The notes under the pieces: model-generated
What the model saw: only the letters and a program-made list of their open reading frames with translations
Told to the model about the DNA's origin: nothing
Database searches by the model: none
Part shown: positions 24,634 to 34,200 of the stretch, piece after piece
Position numbering within the stretch: the stretch's first letter is position 1
Layout of the letters: each line of letters starts with the position of its first letter
Assembly: GCA_910583555.1 (NCBI GenBank)
Contig: CAJTXO010000008.1
Coordinates: 93,555 to 129,893 of the forward strand
Reading direction: 5' to 3'
DNA length: 36,339 nt
DNA from: an uncultured Eubacterium sp.
GTDB taxonomy: Bacteria; Bacillota; Clostridia; Lachnospirales; Lachnospiraceae
Made by a program: the position numbers and the translations under genes

Positions 24634-27215
24634 TTATTGTCCACCTCCTGTTTCAATGTGACAAACTCTCTCTTCGGAACGGTCGTACCATTATAATCAT
24701 AGTCCGCGTAATTATAATTAACGAGTACCACTTTTCCGCTTTCATAAGTCGTCTTATAAACACCATTTGCCAGTTTTTCATGCGAGGAAATAAACTGGCT
24801 GTATACATCCCCGAGTTCTGTATTGAAACGGTTGTAAAGTCCGATCGCCGAATCCTTCCAGTCCATAAAGCTGCAGGCGTAATACTGTGTATAATCCGTA
24901 TCCTGAAGTACGCTTGTCGGAGCGTTCATAAACGTATAGTACAGACCTGCGCCCGTCTCCGCGGATTTCAGTATCATATCCGTCTCGTCTTCGGACAGGT
25001 TGATCGCGCTGCCCGAGAAATTGACAAGTCCGTGAAGGGCGATCGCGTAAAACGGAACCGACTCATCGATGATATTTACCGCTTTCGGATCGATGTTGAC
25101 ATCCGTCACATAATCCGAATACGGAACCGCGTACTGGTTACCGCTCGTCGTCATCACTCGGCTTCCGCTCTCCTTCAGGGATTTCAGCTTCCCTACCTGC
25201 ATATTCATGGAAGCTTCCCTTGAAACGCTGGCCTTCGGATTGTAGTCGCCGGCCAGTGAATTTCCGACATCCTCAAACCCGATATTGAGTGCCCCGTAGC
25301 CTGAGATCGAATCCAAAAATTTATCAATGTTGGCAATCGTATACGACGGCTTCACGAGATAATACATTTCACACAATTGATAATCTTCATTCGTCTGGTA
25401 AATGATGGGATCGAGCGTGTACAGTTCGCAGATCTCACGGCTGACAAATTTCGCCGCGTCGCGGTTTACGCCAAACCCGTCTCCTAATTTATCCTTTGTT
25501 ACATACATGAACTTGGCATTCATGAACAGATCGAGTCCGCCCGTACCGGACGCATACGCCGTCAGGCTCTTCAGATCCGATTTACCTCCGAGCCTGCCTA
25601 CGAGACTCACTTTCGCGGGCGACTGCTGGTTTACACCGGTATTGAACCAACCGGTATATTTGGCACTCAGGCTCTCGACCCCCGCTCCTTTGAGCTGTTT
25701 CAAAATATCCTGTGCCTCTTTATATGTCGTCAGCGCCAGGGAACGCGTAACCGGATAGCCGAGTATGTGCTCCGTATTGTCTACCGCCCCGATCATCTCC
25801 ACCGCCATCGGAACCGTCTTATCTTCCTTCTTCTGCAGTTCCGGATAGCGATCCATCAGATACTGGCGGTAATCCGTGGCCAGACCGACGTAATCCATAT
25901 GATCCGTAAACAGATACCTCTGCGTCAGATTCTCTTTTGGAAGACCTGCCTCGTAAGTACGGACGGTCGTATCCGACTTCGCTGAAATATCCATATCTTC
26001 ACCATGAACCATTTTATATGTAAATCGTCCATAGTTATAACCGTTATCCTTGCCCGCGATATCCGCCTTCACACTGGAGTACGCGCTTCCCTCTTCCGCT
26101 ACGCAGAGGAAGGAATTTCCTGTCGTCTCATTGGTAATGGCAAACAGCGGGAAATTGGATTTCGTCTCATCGACTACCACTTTACGGCTGATACCGTAAT
26201 CCCATCCGTAAATTTCACTCAGATAGGTCTGCTGACCGGTCTTCCCGTTATTGAAGTTAATGATCCCTCCGGTACCGTCCGGCACAAGAACGAATCCCTT
26301 TTCATCTCCATTCGCAGCGCCCATATAAGGAAGAATGGAAAGCTCCACGATCGGATAGTCCGGATTGTACTGGATCTGATCCATCGGGACTTTTACGACG
26401 AGATCGGATCCATCCAGTATGTACTGGATCGTAATGTCAAAGATCGGCTTGCCGCTGTTTCGGGAAACATTGTACGGCTCGCTGTCCTTGTTCCGGTCTT
26501 CCTCGGTATAATCTACCTTCGCAAACAGGCGCTCCAGATTTTTTGCTTTCGATTCCGTGATCTTTTCTGTCAGATAGTAGACCGCCTCATCTTTCAGATC
26601 CGGGAACTTATCGAGCGCCAGCTGGAGTTCCATATCATCGTCCGACTCCTCGAGTTCATCGTAATTATAATAAACATAATTACGCTTGATCGCTTTCTGG
26701 TCGGATTCAGACATCTTTTCCAGTAACTCGTTCATCCTGGACTCCTTGATCACGAGCGGGCAAACAAACAGCTTTTCTATGTCACCGATCGTGTAGTGAA
26801 CGTCCACCTGCTCATCGCTCACTTTCTCGATGGCATAATTTCCGTCTACGATCGACTCGCTGTAGTTATTGATCTCTTTTTGTGTATCCGTACTGTTCGA
26901 ATAGGTCAGGACCATTGTCGAACTCAGTACATCTTTGAGCTGGCCCGTCGCTCTCGCATATTTTTCGACATCCTCGTGTGAAGGATTCGACGTATACACT
27001 TTGTTCTTAATCTTATCTTTCAGCACAAACGCGGAAGTATCTTTATCCACTGTCAGTTCAAGATTGTTGTTCTGGATCGTCACCGTCTGACTGTCCGCAT
27101 TCGTATAGGAAGTAAGTTCCTTATATCCGGACGAAGAGTTTCCGCATCCTACCAATGCAAAGGATGTCACGGCAGCGGCTAAAAGTAAGTACCATTTCTT
27201 TTTCATTCTGAACAT
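24630..27215 (-). CDS. DUF5696-type surface lipoprotein, function unknown
   Basis: The product (861 residues) begins with a lipoprotein signal peptide ending in lipobox LVGC (Cys at about residue 24), so it is probably anchored outside the membrane. I recognise the DUF5696 family from the block KGFVLVPDGTGGIINFNNGK and the overall size; no activity is established. After an N-terminal beta-rich region (about 30-430), the second half (about 440-830) has alternating segments such as GVESLSAKYTGWF, GGLDLFMNAKFMYV and GALNIGFEDVG that look like a barrel-type fold, and I suspect a glycoside-hydrolase-like or carbohydrate-binding function. That is inference. Start: ATG 27215 or 27206, both served by AAGGAGGGTG. 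It is coupled by ATGA overlap to the following permease. Confidence 0.78.
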   Translation of the reverse strand: MFRMKKKWYLLLAAAVTSFALVGCGNSSSGYKELTSYTNADSQTVTIQNNNLELTVDKDTSAFVLKDKIKNKVYTSNPSHEDVEKYARATGQLKDVLSSTMVLTYSNSTDTQKEINNYSESIVDGNYAIEKVSDEQVDVHYTIGDIEKLFVCPLVIKESRMNELLEKMSESDQKAIKRNYVYYNYDELEESDDDMELQLALDKFPDLKDEAVYYLTEKITESKAKNLERLFAKVDYTEEDRNKDSEPYNVSRNSGKPIFDITIQYILDGSDLVVKVPMDQIQYNPDYPIVELSILPYMGAANGDEKGFVLVPDGTGGIINFNNGKTGQQTYLSEIYGWDYGISRKVVVDETKSNFPLFAITNETTGNSFLCVAEEGSAYSSVKADIAGKDNGYNYGRFTYKMVHGEDMDISAKSDTTVRTYEAGLPKENLTQRYLFTDHMDYVGLATDYRQYLMDRYPELQKKEDKTVPMAVEMIGAVDNTEHILGYPVTRSLALTTYKEAQDILKQLKGAGVESLSAKYTGWFNTGVNQQSPAKVSLVGRLGGKSDLKSLTAYASGTGGLDLFMNAKFMYVTKDKLGDGFGVNRDAAKFVSREICELYTLDPIIYQTNEDYQLCEMYYLVKPSYTIANIDKFLDSISGYGALNIGFEDVGNSLAGDYNPKASVSREASMNMQVGKLKSLKESGSRVMTTSGNQYAVPYSDYVTDVNIDPKAVNIIDESVPFYAIALHGLVNFSGSAINLSEDETDMILKSAETGAGLYYTFMNAPTSVLQDTDYTQYYACSFMDWKDSAIGLYNRFNTELGDVYSQFISSHEKLANGVYKTTYESGKVVLVNYNYADYDYNGTTVPKREFVTLKQEVDNK

Positions 27216-27230
27216 CACCCTCCTTCCCAT

Positions 27231-27896
27231 TTAATAGAATCGGTAGACGATTTCTTTATACAGCGAATAGAAATATGCAAAACCGTCACTGATCAGACTG
27301 AAGAAGAGAACCAGCAGGAACACGATCACCAGCATGCCCACGCCGGAAAAAACAAGTGAGAGAAATGCTTTCCCCAGAAGGAAGTCATGGATCATCATGA
27401 CGGAGGCAACGATCAGGAATCCGCACCATACAAATGAAAAATAGCCGAAGTATAAATAAAACGCGCCCTCTTCTTCTGTTACAAAGTTACTTAATACTAC
27501 GAGCGGCAGCTGGATCAGAATATACGGGGTCATCGCGTAAGCCGTGCCCATATAAATATCCTTCAGCGTGCCTTTTCCGTCAAACAACGTCGTAAGACAC
27601 CAGTTTGCCACACAATATACAATGAAAGGAACCAAAAACGACAGAATCTGCATCAGCAGGTTTACATCGTTCCAGCGGACCGGAAGAAATACAAAACTGG
27701 TTCCTCCCAACCGGATCAGTATCGTCAGGAGTACAAGGACCACCAGCGTATTGGCTGCCGCCAAAGATCCTCTCTTTTCATGCGTCAGATCCCAGAAGCC
27801 GTCAAACGGACGAACAATACAATGAAGCGAGAAACGCAGTGACTTCCGATACGCAGCCCAACTCTCTTTGTTGAGAATCCGTTGCTTTATACTCAT
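27231..27896 (-). CDS. YIP1-family integral membrane protein
   Basis: The 221-residue product has about five hydrophobic TM segments (around residues 48-70, 80-102, 112-137, 148-170, 182-205) and resembles the YIP1 family, here with motifs such as TLKDIYMGTAYAMTPYIL and PFDGFWDLTHEKRGS near the N-terminus. The family is of unknown function in bacteria. The ATG at 27896 overlaps the stop of the NHL/TPR gene (ATGA) with AAGGAGGT 9 nt upstream. Its consistent coupling to the NHL and DUF5696 genes suggests that the three act together, possibly at the membrane near the transporters. Confidence 0.83.
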   Translation of the reverse strand: MSIKQRILNKESWAAYRKSLRFSLHCIVRPFDGFWDLTHEKRGSLAAANTLVVLVLLTILIRLGGTSFVFLPVRWNDVNLLMQILSFLVPFIVYCVANWCLTTLFDGKGTLKDIYMGTAYAMTPYILIQLPLVVLSNFVTEEEGAFYLYFGYFSFVWCGFLIVASVMMIHDFLLGKAFLSLVFSGVGMLVIVFLLVLFFSLISDGFAYFYSLYKEIVYRFY

Positions 27897-29383
27897 CCTT
27901 TCTCTACCTCCTTCCTAGCTTTCTTGACAAATCCGTAGCCATAGCCAAAGAGGATCAGAATGACAATAACGGTAATGATGATCCCAATATTATCCTCAAA
28001 CCATTCTTTCCGGTATAGCTTATATGCCTTCGAATAGTTCGTAGAATCCAGCTTCAGTTTGAAATATTCCATCGCTTCCGTATATTTTTCCTGTCTCAGA
28101 TAGGCACGGCCAATACCGATATATGCCTGATCATAGTTACCATTTAATCTCATGACTTTCTGCCACGTCGCTGCGGAAGCATCATAATCCCCGCGCTTAT
28201 ACTGGCTGAGTCCCTCATTGATATACGTTCCGTACTCCGTCAGCGTAAACTGCGTGATCGAACCGAGATTCGCGTCCAGTACAACAAGCGTATCCCCGAG
28301 ATCCTCGATTGCAACCGGGTTGATGAAATATCCCGCCTTATAGCCGTGTCCGCCGAACGCATACAGCATGTTTCCCTGGAAATCATAAGAGAAGATACGT
28401 CCTCTCGTGTTATCCAGTCCATAGTATACGTCATTGTCCAGACAGGCGATATCTACAAATTTTGAAGGGCCGCTCATCTCGCCGCGGCCGACCCACCACA
28501 GATCCCCGGCCGGCTCAAAATAGCCATTCCGCACGAGGATGTCTGTCCCTTTCGCGTTCAGCTTACGGATCGGCTGCGCCAGCAGCGGATCTTTGTCCTC
28601 GCCGATCACTCCGATCGTGGCGTAAATGAATCCCTCGGAATCGAGACAGAGGTTACTGTACTCCGTCGGCACGAACAGATCCATCTGCGCTCTCTGCTCC
28701 TTTGTCGCTACCATCTTCCACAGATACTCCAGAAAGTTATATGTTACTTTGCTCGCTCCGACAAATCCCGTAAAGCTTCCGTCGCTCGCAAATTCCATAA
28801 ATCCTTTGTTTACGTTCTGTACCTGTGTAAAAATACGCTTCGAGCTGTCTACCACAAGTTTCTGCGGAAGGAAATCCGTGGACTGGTCAACCGTCTCGTC
28901 TTCCGGCCTTGTGATCACCTTGACGAGTTTTCCGTCGGAATCCAGATGCACGATCCTTTTGTTTCCGGTATCGGCAATATAAGTATCCCCCCCCTCGTCT
29001 ACAAAGACGTCCTGCGGCTGTGCCAGCGCATCCGGCTTGCCGTTGTTCTCAAATTCTTTGATCTCCTTCACCTGGGTGAACACATCGTTTTCATACCTGA
29101 GCTGTACGATTCTGCTGTTTCCGGTATCCGCCACATACATGTCATTTCCGATCACGTACAACCCTTCCGGATCCAAGAAATTTCCACACGCGAAATCCGA
29201 ACCGGTGATCGTACGGGTTACGGAGTAGGCATCCGGCGATTCCCTGTCGTAGCCCCAGCAGTCATAGATGTATGTATAATGGTTGCCATCCGAACTCGTC
29301 GCTTCGGCGCCGGTACTGCACAAAAGGACGGATGCGGCAAGTACCAAAGCAAACACAGATGCTATTTTTTTACATACTCTCAT
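27893..29383 (-). CDS. Secreted, membrane-tethered NHL beta-propeller/TPR protein
   Basis: The 496-residue product has an N-terminal signal peptide (about residues 1-28), then NHL-type beta-propeller blades: DPEGLYVIGNDMYVADTGNS (blade with the ADTGN motif), QPQDVFVDEGGDTYIADTGN and further degenerate blades to about residue 380. Next come TPR-like helices (YINEGLSQYKRGDYDASAAT and NYDQAYIGIGRAYLRQEKYT, about 390-455), and a C-terminal TM helix (about 465-485) with a short basic cytoplasmic tail. It is therefore a type I membrane protein with its domains outside. AAAGGAGG lies 7 nt before the ATG. NHL propellers often bind proteins or ligands; partners are unknown here. It is coupled to the YIP1 gene. 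Confidence 0.85.
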   Translation of the reverse strand: MRVCKKIASVFALVLAASVLLCSTGAEATSSDGNHYTYIYDCWGYDRESPDAYSVTRTITGSDFACGNFLDPEGLYVIGNDMYVADTGNSRIVQLRYENDVFTQVKEIKEFENNGKPDALAQPQDVFVDEGGDTYIADTGNKRIVHLDSDGKLVKVITRPEDETVDQSTDFLPQKLVVDSSKRIFTQVQNVNKGFMEFASDGSFTGFVGASKVTYNFLEYLWKMVATKEQRAQMDLFVPTEYSNLCLDSEGFIYATIGVIGEDKDPLLAQPIRKLNAKGTDILVRNGYFEPAGDLWWVGRGEMSGPSKFVDIACLDNDVYYGLDNTRGRIFSYDFQGNMLYAFGGHGYKAGYFINPVAIEDLGDTLVVLDANLGSITQFTLTEYGTYINEGLSQYKRGDYDASAATWQKVMRLNGNYDQAYIGIGRAYLRQEKYTEAMEYFKLKLDSTNYSKAYKLYRKEWFEDNIGIIITVIVILILFGYGYGFVKKARKEVEKG

Positions 29384-29399
29384 GTTTCATCCTCCTTTA

Positions 29400-30263
29400 T
29401 CAGTCTTTAATACCCGAACTAGCCATTGTTTCCAAAATGTTACTCTGTGCCAGAATGAATATGATGATCGGCACCATCATTACGACCATCGTAGCCGCCG
29501 AGCCGACGCCGGCACGGGCCACACCACCGGACATGATCTGCTGCAGCGCGTACGGCAGCATCTTATACTCTTCCGAGTAGATATACACCTGTCCTTTCTG
29601 GTTCCAGAGGTTCTGTACAGAGAAGATCGTCACGGTCAGCCACGCCGGTTTTACATTTGGCATGACGATCTGCAGATAAATACGTCCTTCCCTCGCGCCG
29701 TCGATCTTTGCCGCCTCGATAAGCGCGTCCGGGATCTGCTCCATAAACTGCTTCATGAGGAAGAGTCCCATCGGAAGCGCGAACGCCGGCACGATCAGCG
29801 CCAGGTAAGTATCCACCCATCCGAGCTGTGACATGATCAGATAGGTCGGGATCTGAAGTACGTATACGTTAAACATCAGGGCTGACTGGCAGAGGTTGAA
29901 AAACCCCTTGCCGCCCGGAAAACTGTATTTAGCAAGTACGTACGCCGCCATCGATCCGATCAAAAGATGCCCGAGTGTACCGACGAGTGTGGTCAGTACC
30001 GTATTAAACACGTAACGGGTAAATGGCACATACGAACTCGACATTACGACAAGCAAATCCTGAAAGTTATTGAATGTCGGGTTTTTTACGAAAAATCTTG
30101 GCGGATAGAGATAAATCTCATCCAACGGTTTAAACGCACTGCTGATTGCATATACCAAAGGCATAACAAAGAATAAACCAAACAAGATCAACATAATGTA
30201 AATCCCCAAATCTCCACCGCGGGAACGATTCGGTTTTCTTCTTTTCAGCTTGATCAATTTCAT
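29400..30263 (-). CDS. Carbohydrate ABC transporter permease, CUT1 (first transporter, MalG-like)
   Basis: The product (287 residues from ATG 30263) is an inner-membrane permease with six predicted TM segments, the EAA loop EAAKIDGAREGRIYLQIVMP followed by NVKP, and the typical C-terminal ETMASSGIKD. The chosen ATG has AGGAGGT at 9 nt; a TTG 21 bp upstream is less likely. It is paired with the preceding permease, whose stop lies 17 bp away, and followed by the NHL/TPR gene, so both transporter cassettes flank the accessory trio. Confidence 0.94.
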   Translation of the reverse strand: MKLIKLKRRKPNRSRGGDLGIYIMLILFGLFFVMPLVYAISSAFKPLDEIYLYPPRFFVKNPTFNNFQDLLVVMSSSYVPFTRYVFNTVLTTLVGTLGHLLIGSMAAYVLAKYSFPGGKGFFNLCQSALMFNVYVLQIPTYLIMSQLGWVDTYLALIVPAFALPMGLFLMKQFMEQIPDALIEAAKIDGAREGRIYLQIVMPNVKPAWLTVTIFSVQNLWNQKGQVYIYSEEYKMLPYALQQIMSGGVARAGVGSAATMVVMMVPIIIFILAQSNILETMASSGIKD

Positions 30264-30280
30264 CGCCGTTATACCTCCTC

Positions 30281-31216
30281 TCAAGTTCCAACTTTGCTCA
30301 GCAATGCCTGTATCGCTTTGTTACAAACGATCATGACGACAAACAGGACCGTCGCTATCGCTGAGGCGTAACCCATCTCAAATCGCGTCGTACCGTAGTC
30401 GATCAGATGGGTAACAACAGTTCGCGCCGCGTAGTCGGTACTCGGGAATCCGCACAGCGCCATCGTGACGTCCGCGACGCCGAATGACTGCGTGATCGCC
30501 ATGACTGCACCGAACAGGAGCATCGGCTTCATGTTTGGCAGGGTGATATACCACAACTCCTGCCAGCGGTTTTTGACGCCGTCCACATAACCGGCTTCAA
30601 ACTGAGAGGCATCGATACCCTGCAGACCAGCCACGAAGGAAAGGAATCCGGTACCGAGACTCATCCAGAGTACAATGATGATCACGACGTTCATCATGTA
30701 CTTTACATCGGTAAGCCATAGGACCGGCTCACTGATAAATCCAAATTTGATGAGGAACGCGTTTACATATCCGTACGCGTCTCCACTGAATAAGATCGAC
30801 CATACCATGTATGCCTGGCCGGAAATCGTAGGCGCGTAGAACACACACACGGCAAAGGCACGGATATATCTCGGCAGTTCGTTGATAAACCACGCAAAGA
30901 TAAAGGACATGATATATCCGAGCGGACCCGTGATCGCCGCCAAAAGGAATGTGTTCTTGATGGCGATGAGGAACACGTCATCGGAAAGAAACAGATCTAT
31001 ATAGTTATCCACGCCGGTAAACCGCGCCGGCTCCAGCACGTTATAGTATGTAAAACTGTAAAAGATCGACATACACACCGGCAAAATATAGAACGCTGTA
31101 AACACGATCGCATATGGCAGTAGAAACAGATAGCAGGTTTTCGACATTTTTGCCTTTTTCCATGCAATCTTCATATTCCGTTTCTTAATCTGTGTATACT
31201 TTACCAGAAACTTCAT
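30281..31216 (-). CDS. Sugar ABC transporter permease, CUT1 (first transporter, MalF-like)
   Basis: The 311-residue membrane protein has six predicted TM segments and the EAA loop FEAGYVDGVKNRWQELWYIT followed by LPNMKP. Its N-terminus is strongly basic (IKKRNMKIAWKKAKMSK), consistent with the positive-inside rule. The ATG at 31216 follows GAGGAGAG. It sits 17 bp after the CBM-fused binding-protein gene, which probably supplies its substrate. The ligand is presumed to be a xylan or glucuronoxylan oligosaccharide from context. Confidence 0.93.
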   Translation of the reverse strand: MKFLVKYTQIKKRNMKIAWKKAKMSKTCYLFLLPYAIVFTAFYILPVCMSIFYSFTYYNVLEPARFTGVDNYIDLFLSDDVFLIAIKNTFLLAAITGPLGYIMSFIFAWFINELPRYIRAFAVCVFYAPTISGQAYMVWSILFSGDAYGYVNAFLIKFGFISEPVLWLTDVKYMMNVVIIIVLWMSLGTGFLSFVAGLQGIDASQFEAGYVDGVKNRWQELWYITLPNMKPMLLFGAVMAITQSFGVADVTMALCGFPSTDYAARTVVTHLIDYGTTRFEMGYASAIATVLFVVMIVCNKAIQALLSKVGT

Positions 31217-31233
31217 ACATTACTCTCCTCTCT

Positions 31234-34200
31234 CTAATTTTTTTTCGGCAGGGTTGGAAGTCCAAACTCTCCCCGCTTATTTGTAATTTCATCGTCGATG
31301 GTTATAACGTAATCAAGAAGAGTCTCTCTCGGGTCTTCGTTGTTATTCATGACCTTACGGATCGCGTTCGTGATATGGCGGGATGTATAATATCCACCGG
31401 CCACTTCCGGAAGTCCAAAGGCGTGTTCCCACTGCTCTTTCAGGGCATCCGACTCCTTGCTGCTCCATGACAACGTTTCAAACGTCTTTTTGTTCGCTGT
31501 CGCATAACGTGCCGACGCACCCATGACAGCCTCGAGCTCGCTGGCGAAATTGGCCTGTGTCTCTGCACTTGCCCACCATTTGAGAAATTCCCAGCTGATC
31601 TCTTTCTTTCCTCTGTCTTCGGCGCCGCGGAGCATCATCGAACACGTACCCCATGACTGAACCGCACGGTTGATCGTTCCGTCTTCCTGCTCCACGCCAG
31701 GCATCATCGCAAAGTTCCAAAGACCTTTGATCTCCGGCGCGAATACGGCCAGCGTATTAAAGTTATTGTAATCGGCTACACCGATCGGCATCTCGCCGCT
31801 TCGGAAGCGGTTTACAAAGTCATACTGTTTTTCCAGTTTGTAGTTCGTGAACAATTTTGTATAGAATTCAAATGCCTCAATTGCCTCCGGCGAGCCGATC
31901 TTCGTGCACATCGCCTCTTCGTCATAGAGTGTGCCGCCTCGCTGGTAAAGCTGCGCATAGTAGTTCGCAAGGTCAGGGTTCGTCGTATTACCGATCTTAC
32001 GCTCTACACTCGGCACAGCAAATGTCATGCTGCTCTTCTGCAAGATTGGCAGGATCTTCAACACGTCATCCCACGTATTGACATCCTTTTCCACATTGAT
32101 GCCGAGGTCACCCATAATATCTGTACGATAGAACATCACGTTGTAGTTCTGCGTCTCCGGCAGGGCAAAAAGTCCGCCGTTAAACTTATAGGACACATAA
32201 GAACTCTCATAATATTCGGATAATACTTCATCCAGTTCCGGGAACTCGTTCAGGTCTACGACTGCGTTACGAAGCGCGTAGTTGACCGGCTCGGTCTGCG
32301 CGATACAGAGTGCCACATCCGGGCCAAAACCGGAGATAACGGCCGGGAGCATCGCATTGACACCGGTCGAAGTCGCCGTGTTCGCCGCGTCAATCAGCTT
32401 GACATTGACCTTGATCCCCGTTTTCGGTGTAAACAACTGGTCAACCATGTTTTTCAAAATCGTACTCTGGTCACGGCCGGCCGTGATCCAAACGTCAATA
32501 ACATCTTTGTCATTCGAATCGTATACGTTACCAAGCGCCGAAGAATCGCTGCGGAACGAATTCACAAAAAGGATACACTCATGTACCAGTTTGTCAAACC
32601 CGTTTTCCGATACTTCCGGCAGCTTATCTTTGCTGCTCGCGATTGCTATGTAGTCAATGTCCATTGATGCCGCGCTCAGGTTGTTGATCGATGTTCCGAG
32701 GGAACTGATATTTTCCTTAAAATTCTTTAATGTTGAAGGAATCTTATCCGGACGCTCCACAAATTTTTCCATCTGTGCCGCCAGCGTCTGTGCCACGGAA
32801 ATCTCTCCGCTCTTCTCACCGGCGTAAGCCGTCACATCATCTACCAGCTTGTAAAGTCTTTTTGATTCAATCTTCATCGCCTCGATGACTTCCGGATAAA
32901 CCTTTTCGATCTGGTAGTCACGGTACGCATCCGGCTCCGTTCCTGTCAGCACCAGGATCGTCCGGTACATTTTATTCATATTGAACACGCTGTCAGAAAG
33001 CTGTGACAGATATGCTCCGAGATCACCCAGCGTATTTTTCAGCCGGATCACATGTTTACCTTTTGTCAGATGGAATTTGTACGCCTCACCGTTCTCATCC
33101 TGGAGACATACCATTTCCCACAGATTGTTATACGTGAAACGGATCTGCGATACTTCCTCAAATGGGATCTTTCCGTCGATGTAGAGGGAACGGTTTGCTA
33201 TGTAACCACGATTATATCCCTGACGGCCTTTGATGCCGATCACATAATCGCCTTCCTCGGGAACTTCCATCTCCCATTCCAGCCAGTCATTCGCCACTTT
33301 CCACTGAGTACCGCCGGTCATGTTGAGCACCTGCTTATCGGTGTTGCCGATCGTAATCTCTCCGCTCTCCTTGTTCGCGTACTCCGTATCGCCGGATCCG
33401 CGGTCGTACGTCGCGTACAGGGACGGTGCCGAACGTCTGACTGCCGTCTCGCCCTGGATCTTTTCCAGATAATCCGATACACCGTTCGTCTTGCCTGTGT
33501 TGGCCTGTGCGTAATCCGCATAGGCAGGTGTCTTTTCCTTATTTCCAATTGTAAGTTTCCGGATGACGAATTTTTCATTTACTCCGGTCAGGCGGATTTT
33601 GTTCTTACCCTTTTCCAGATAGAAACGATATGGTTCCACCTCATATCCCGTCGCATCTTCAAAATACGCGGTCATCCAGCTTCTATTCGGATCTTCGATC
33701 TGTGCTGCCCGGATCTCATTTCCCTGATTATCTTTCGTCGGCTCTGCTGCATCCGTGTACACACGCTGGAATGCTATCGCGTCCGCTCCGTTGAACGGCA
33801 CCGCTCCATTGATCTCAACTTTCGTCTCGATCGAAATCCCGCGGTCGTCGTCGTCGGTCGTCGGATAATATTCCACAAGCATGTTGTAGTATCCAGCCTG
33901 TTTGACATCCACTTCAAACTCTGCATACCCTTCTTCCGGAATCTGCAGCGCATCAGCCTTGTCACTGTCCGGCCCTATGCCGTTTCTCTTGGACACGTTA
34001 CTGCTGTCTGTATAGCTGAACACATCCAGATCATACGTGTTACCGGCACCCTCTGGTATGGAATCCCCGTGCGCGTCCGCGTAAATGGAATAGGTATCCG
34101 TACGGCCGTATTCCCCGCTAGACGCTTCCAGATCCACGCCTTCATATTTGCCTGAGTTGTCGGTGATCGAGGAACCCTTGATAGTGAAAAACAGCGCCAT

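Noticed and set aside
33052..34155. A 367-residue plus-strand frame opposite the CBM-fused binding protein.
   Set aside because: Shadow of the real minus-strand gene; the composition (His, Arg, Ile, Val runs) fits no known protein.
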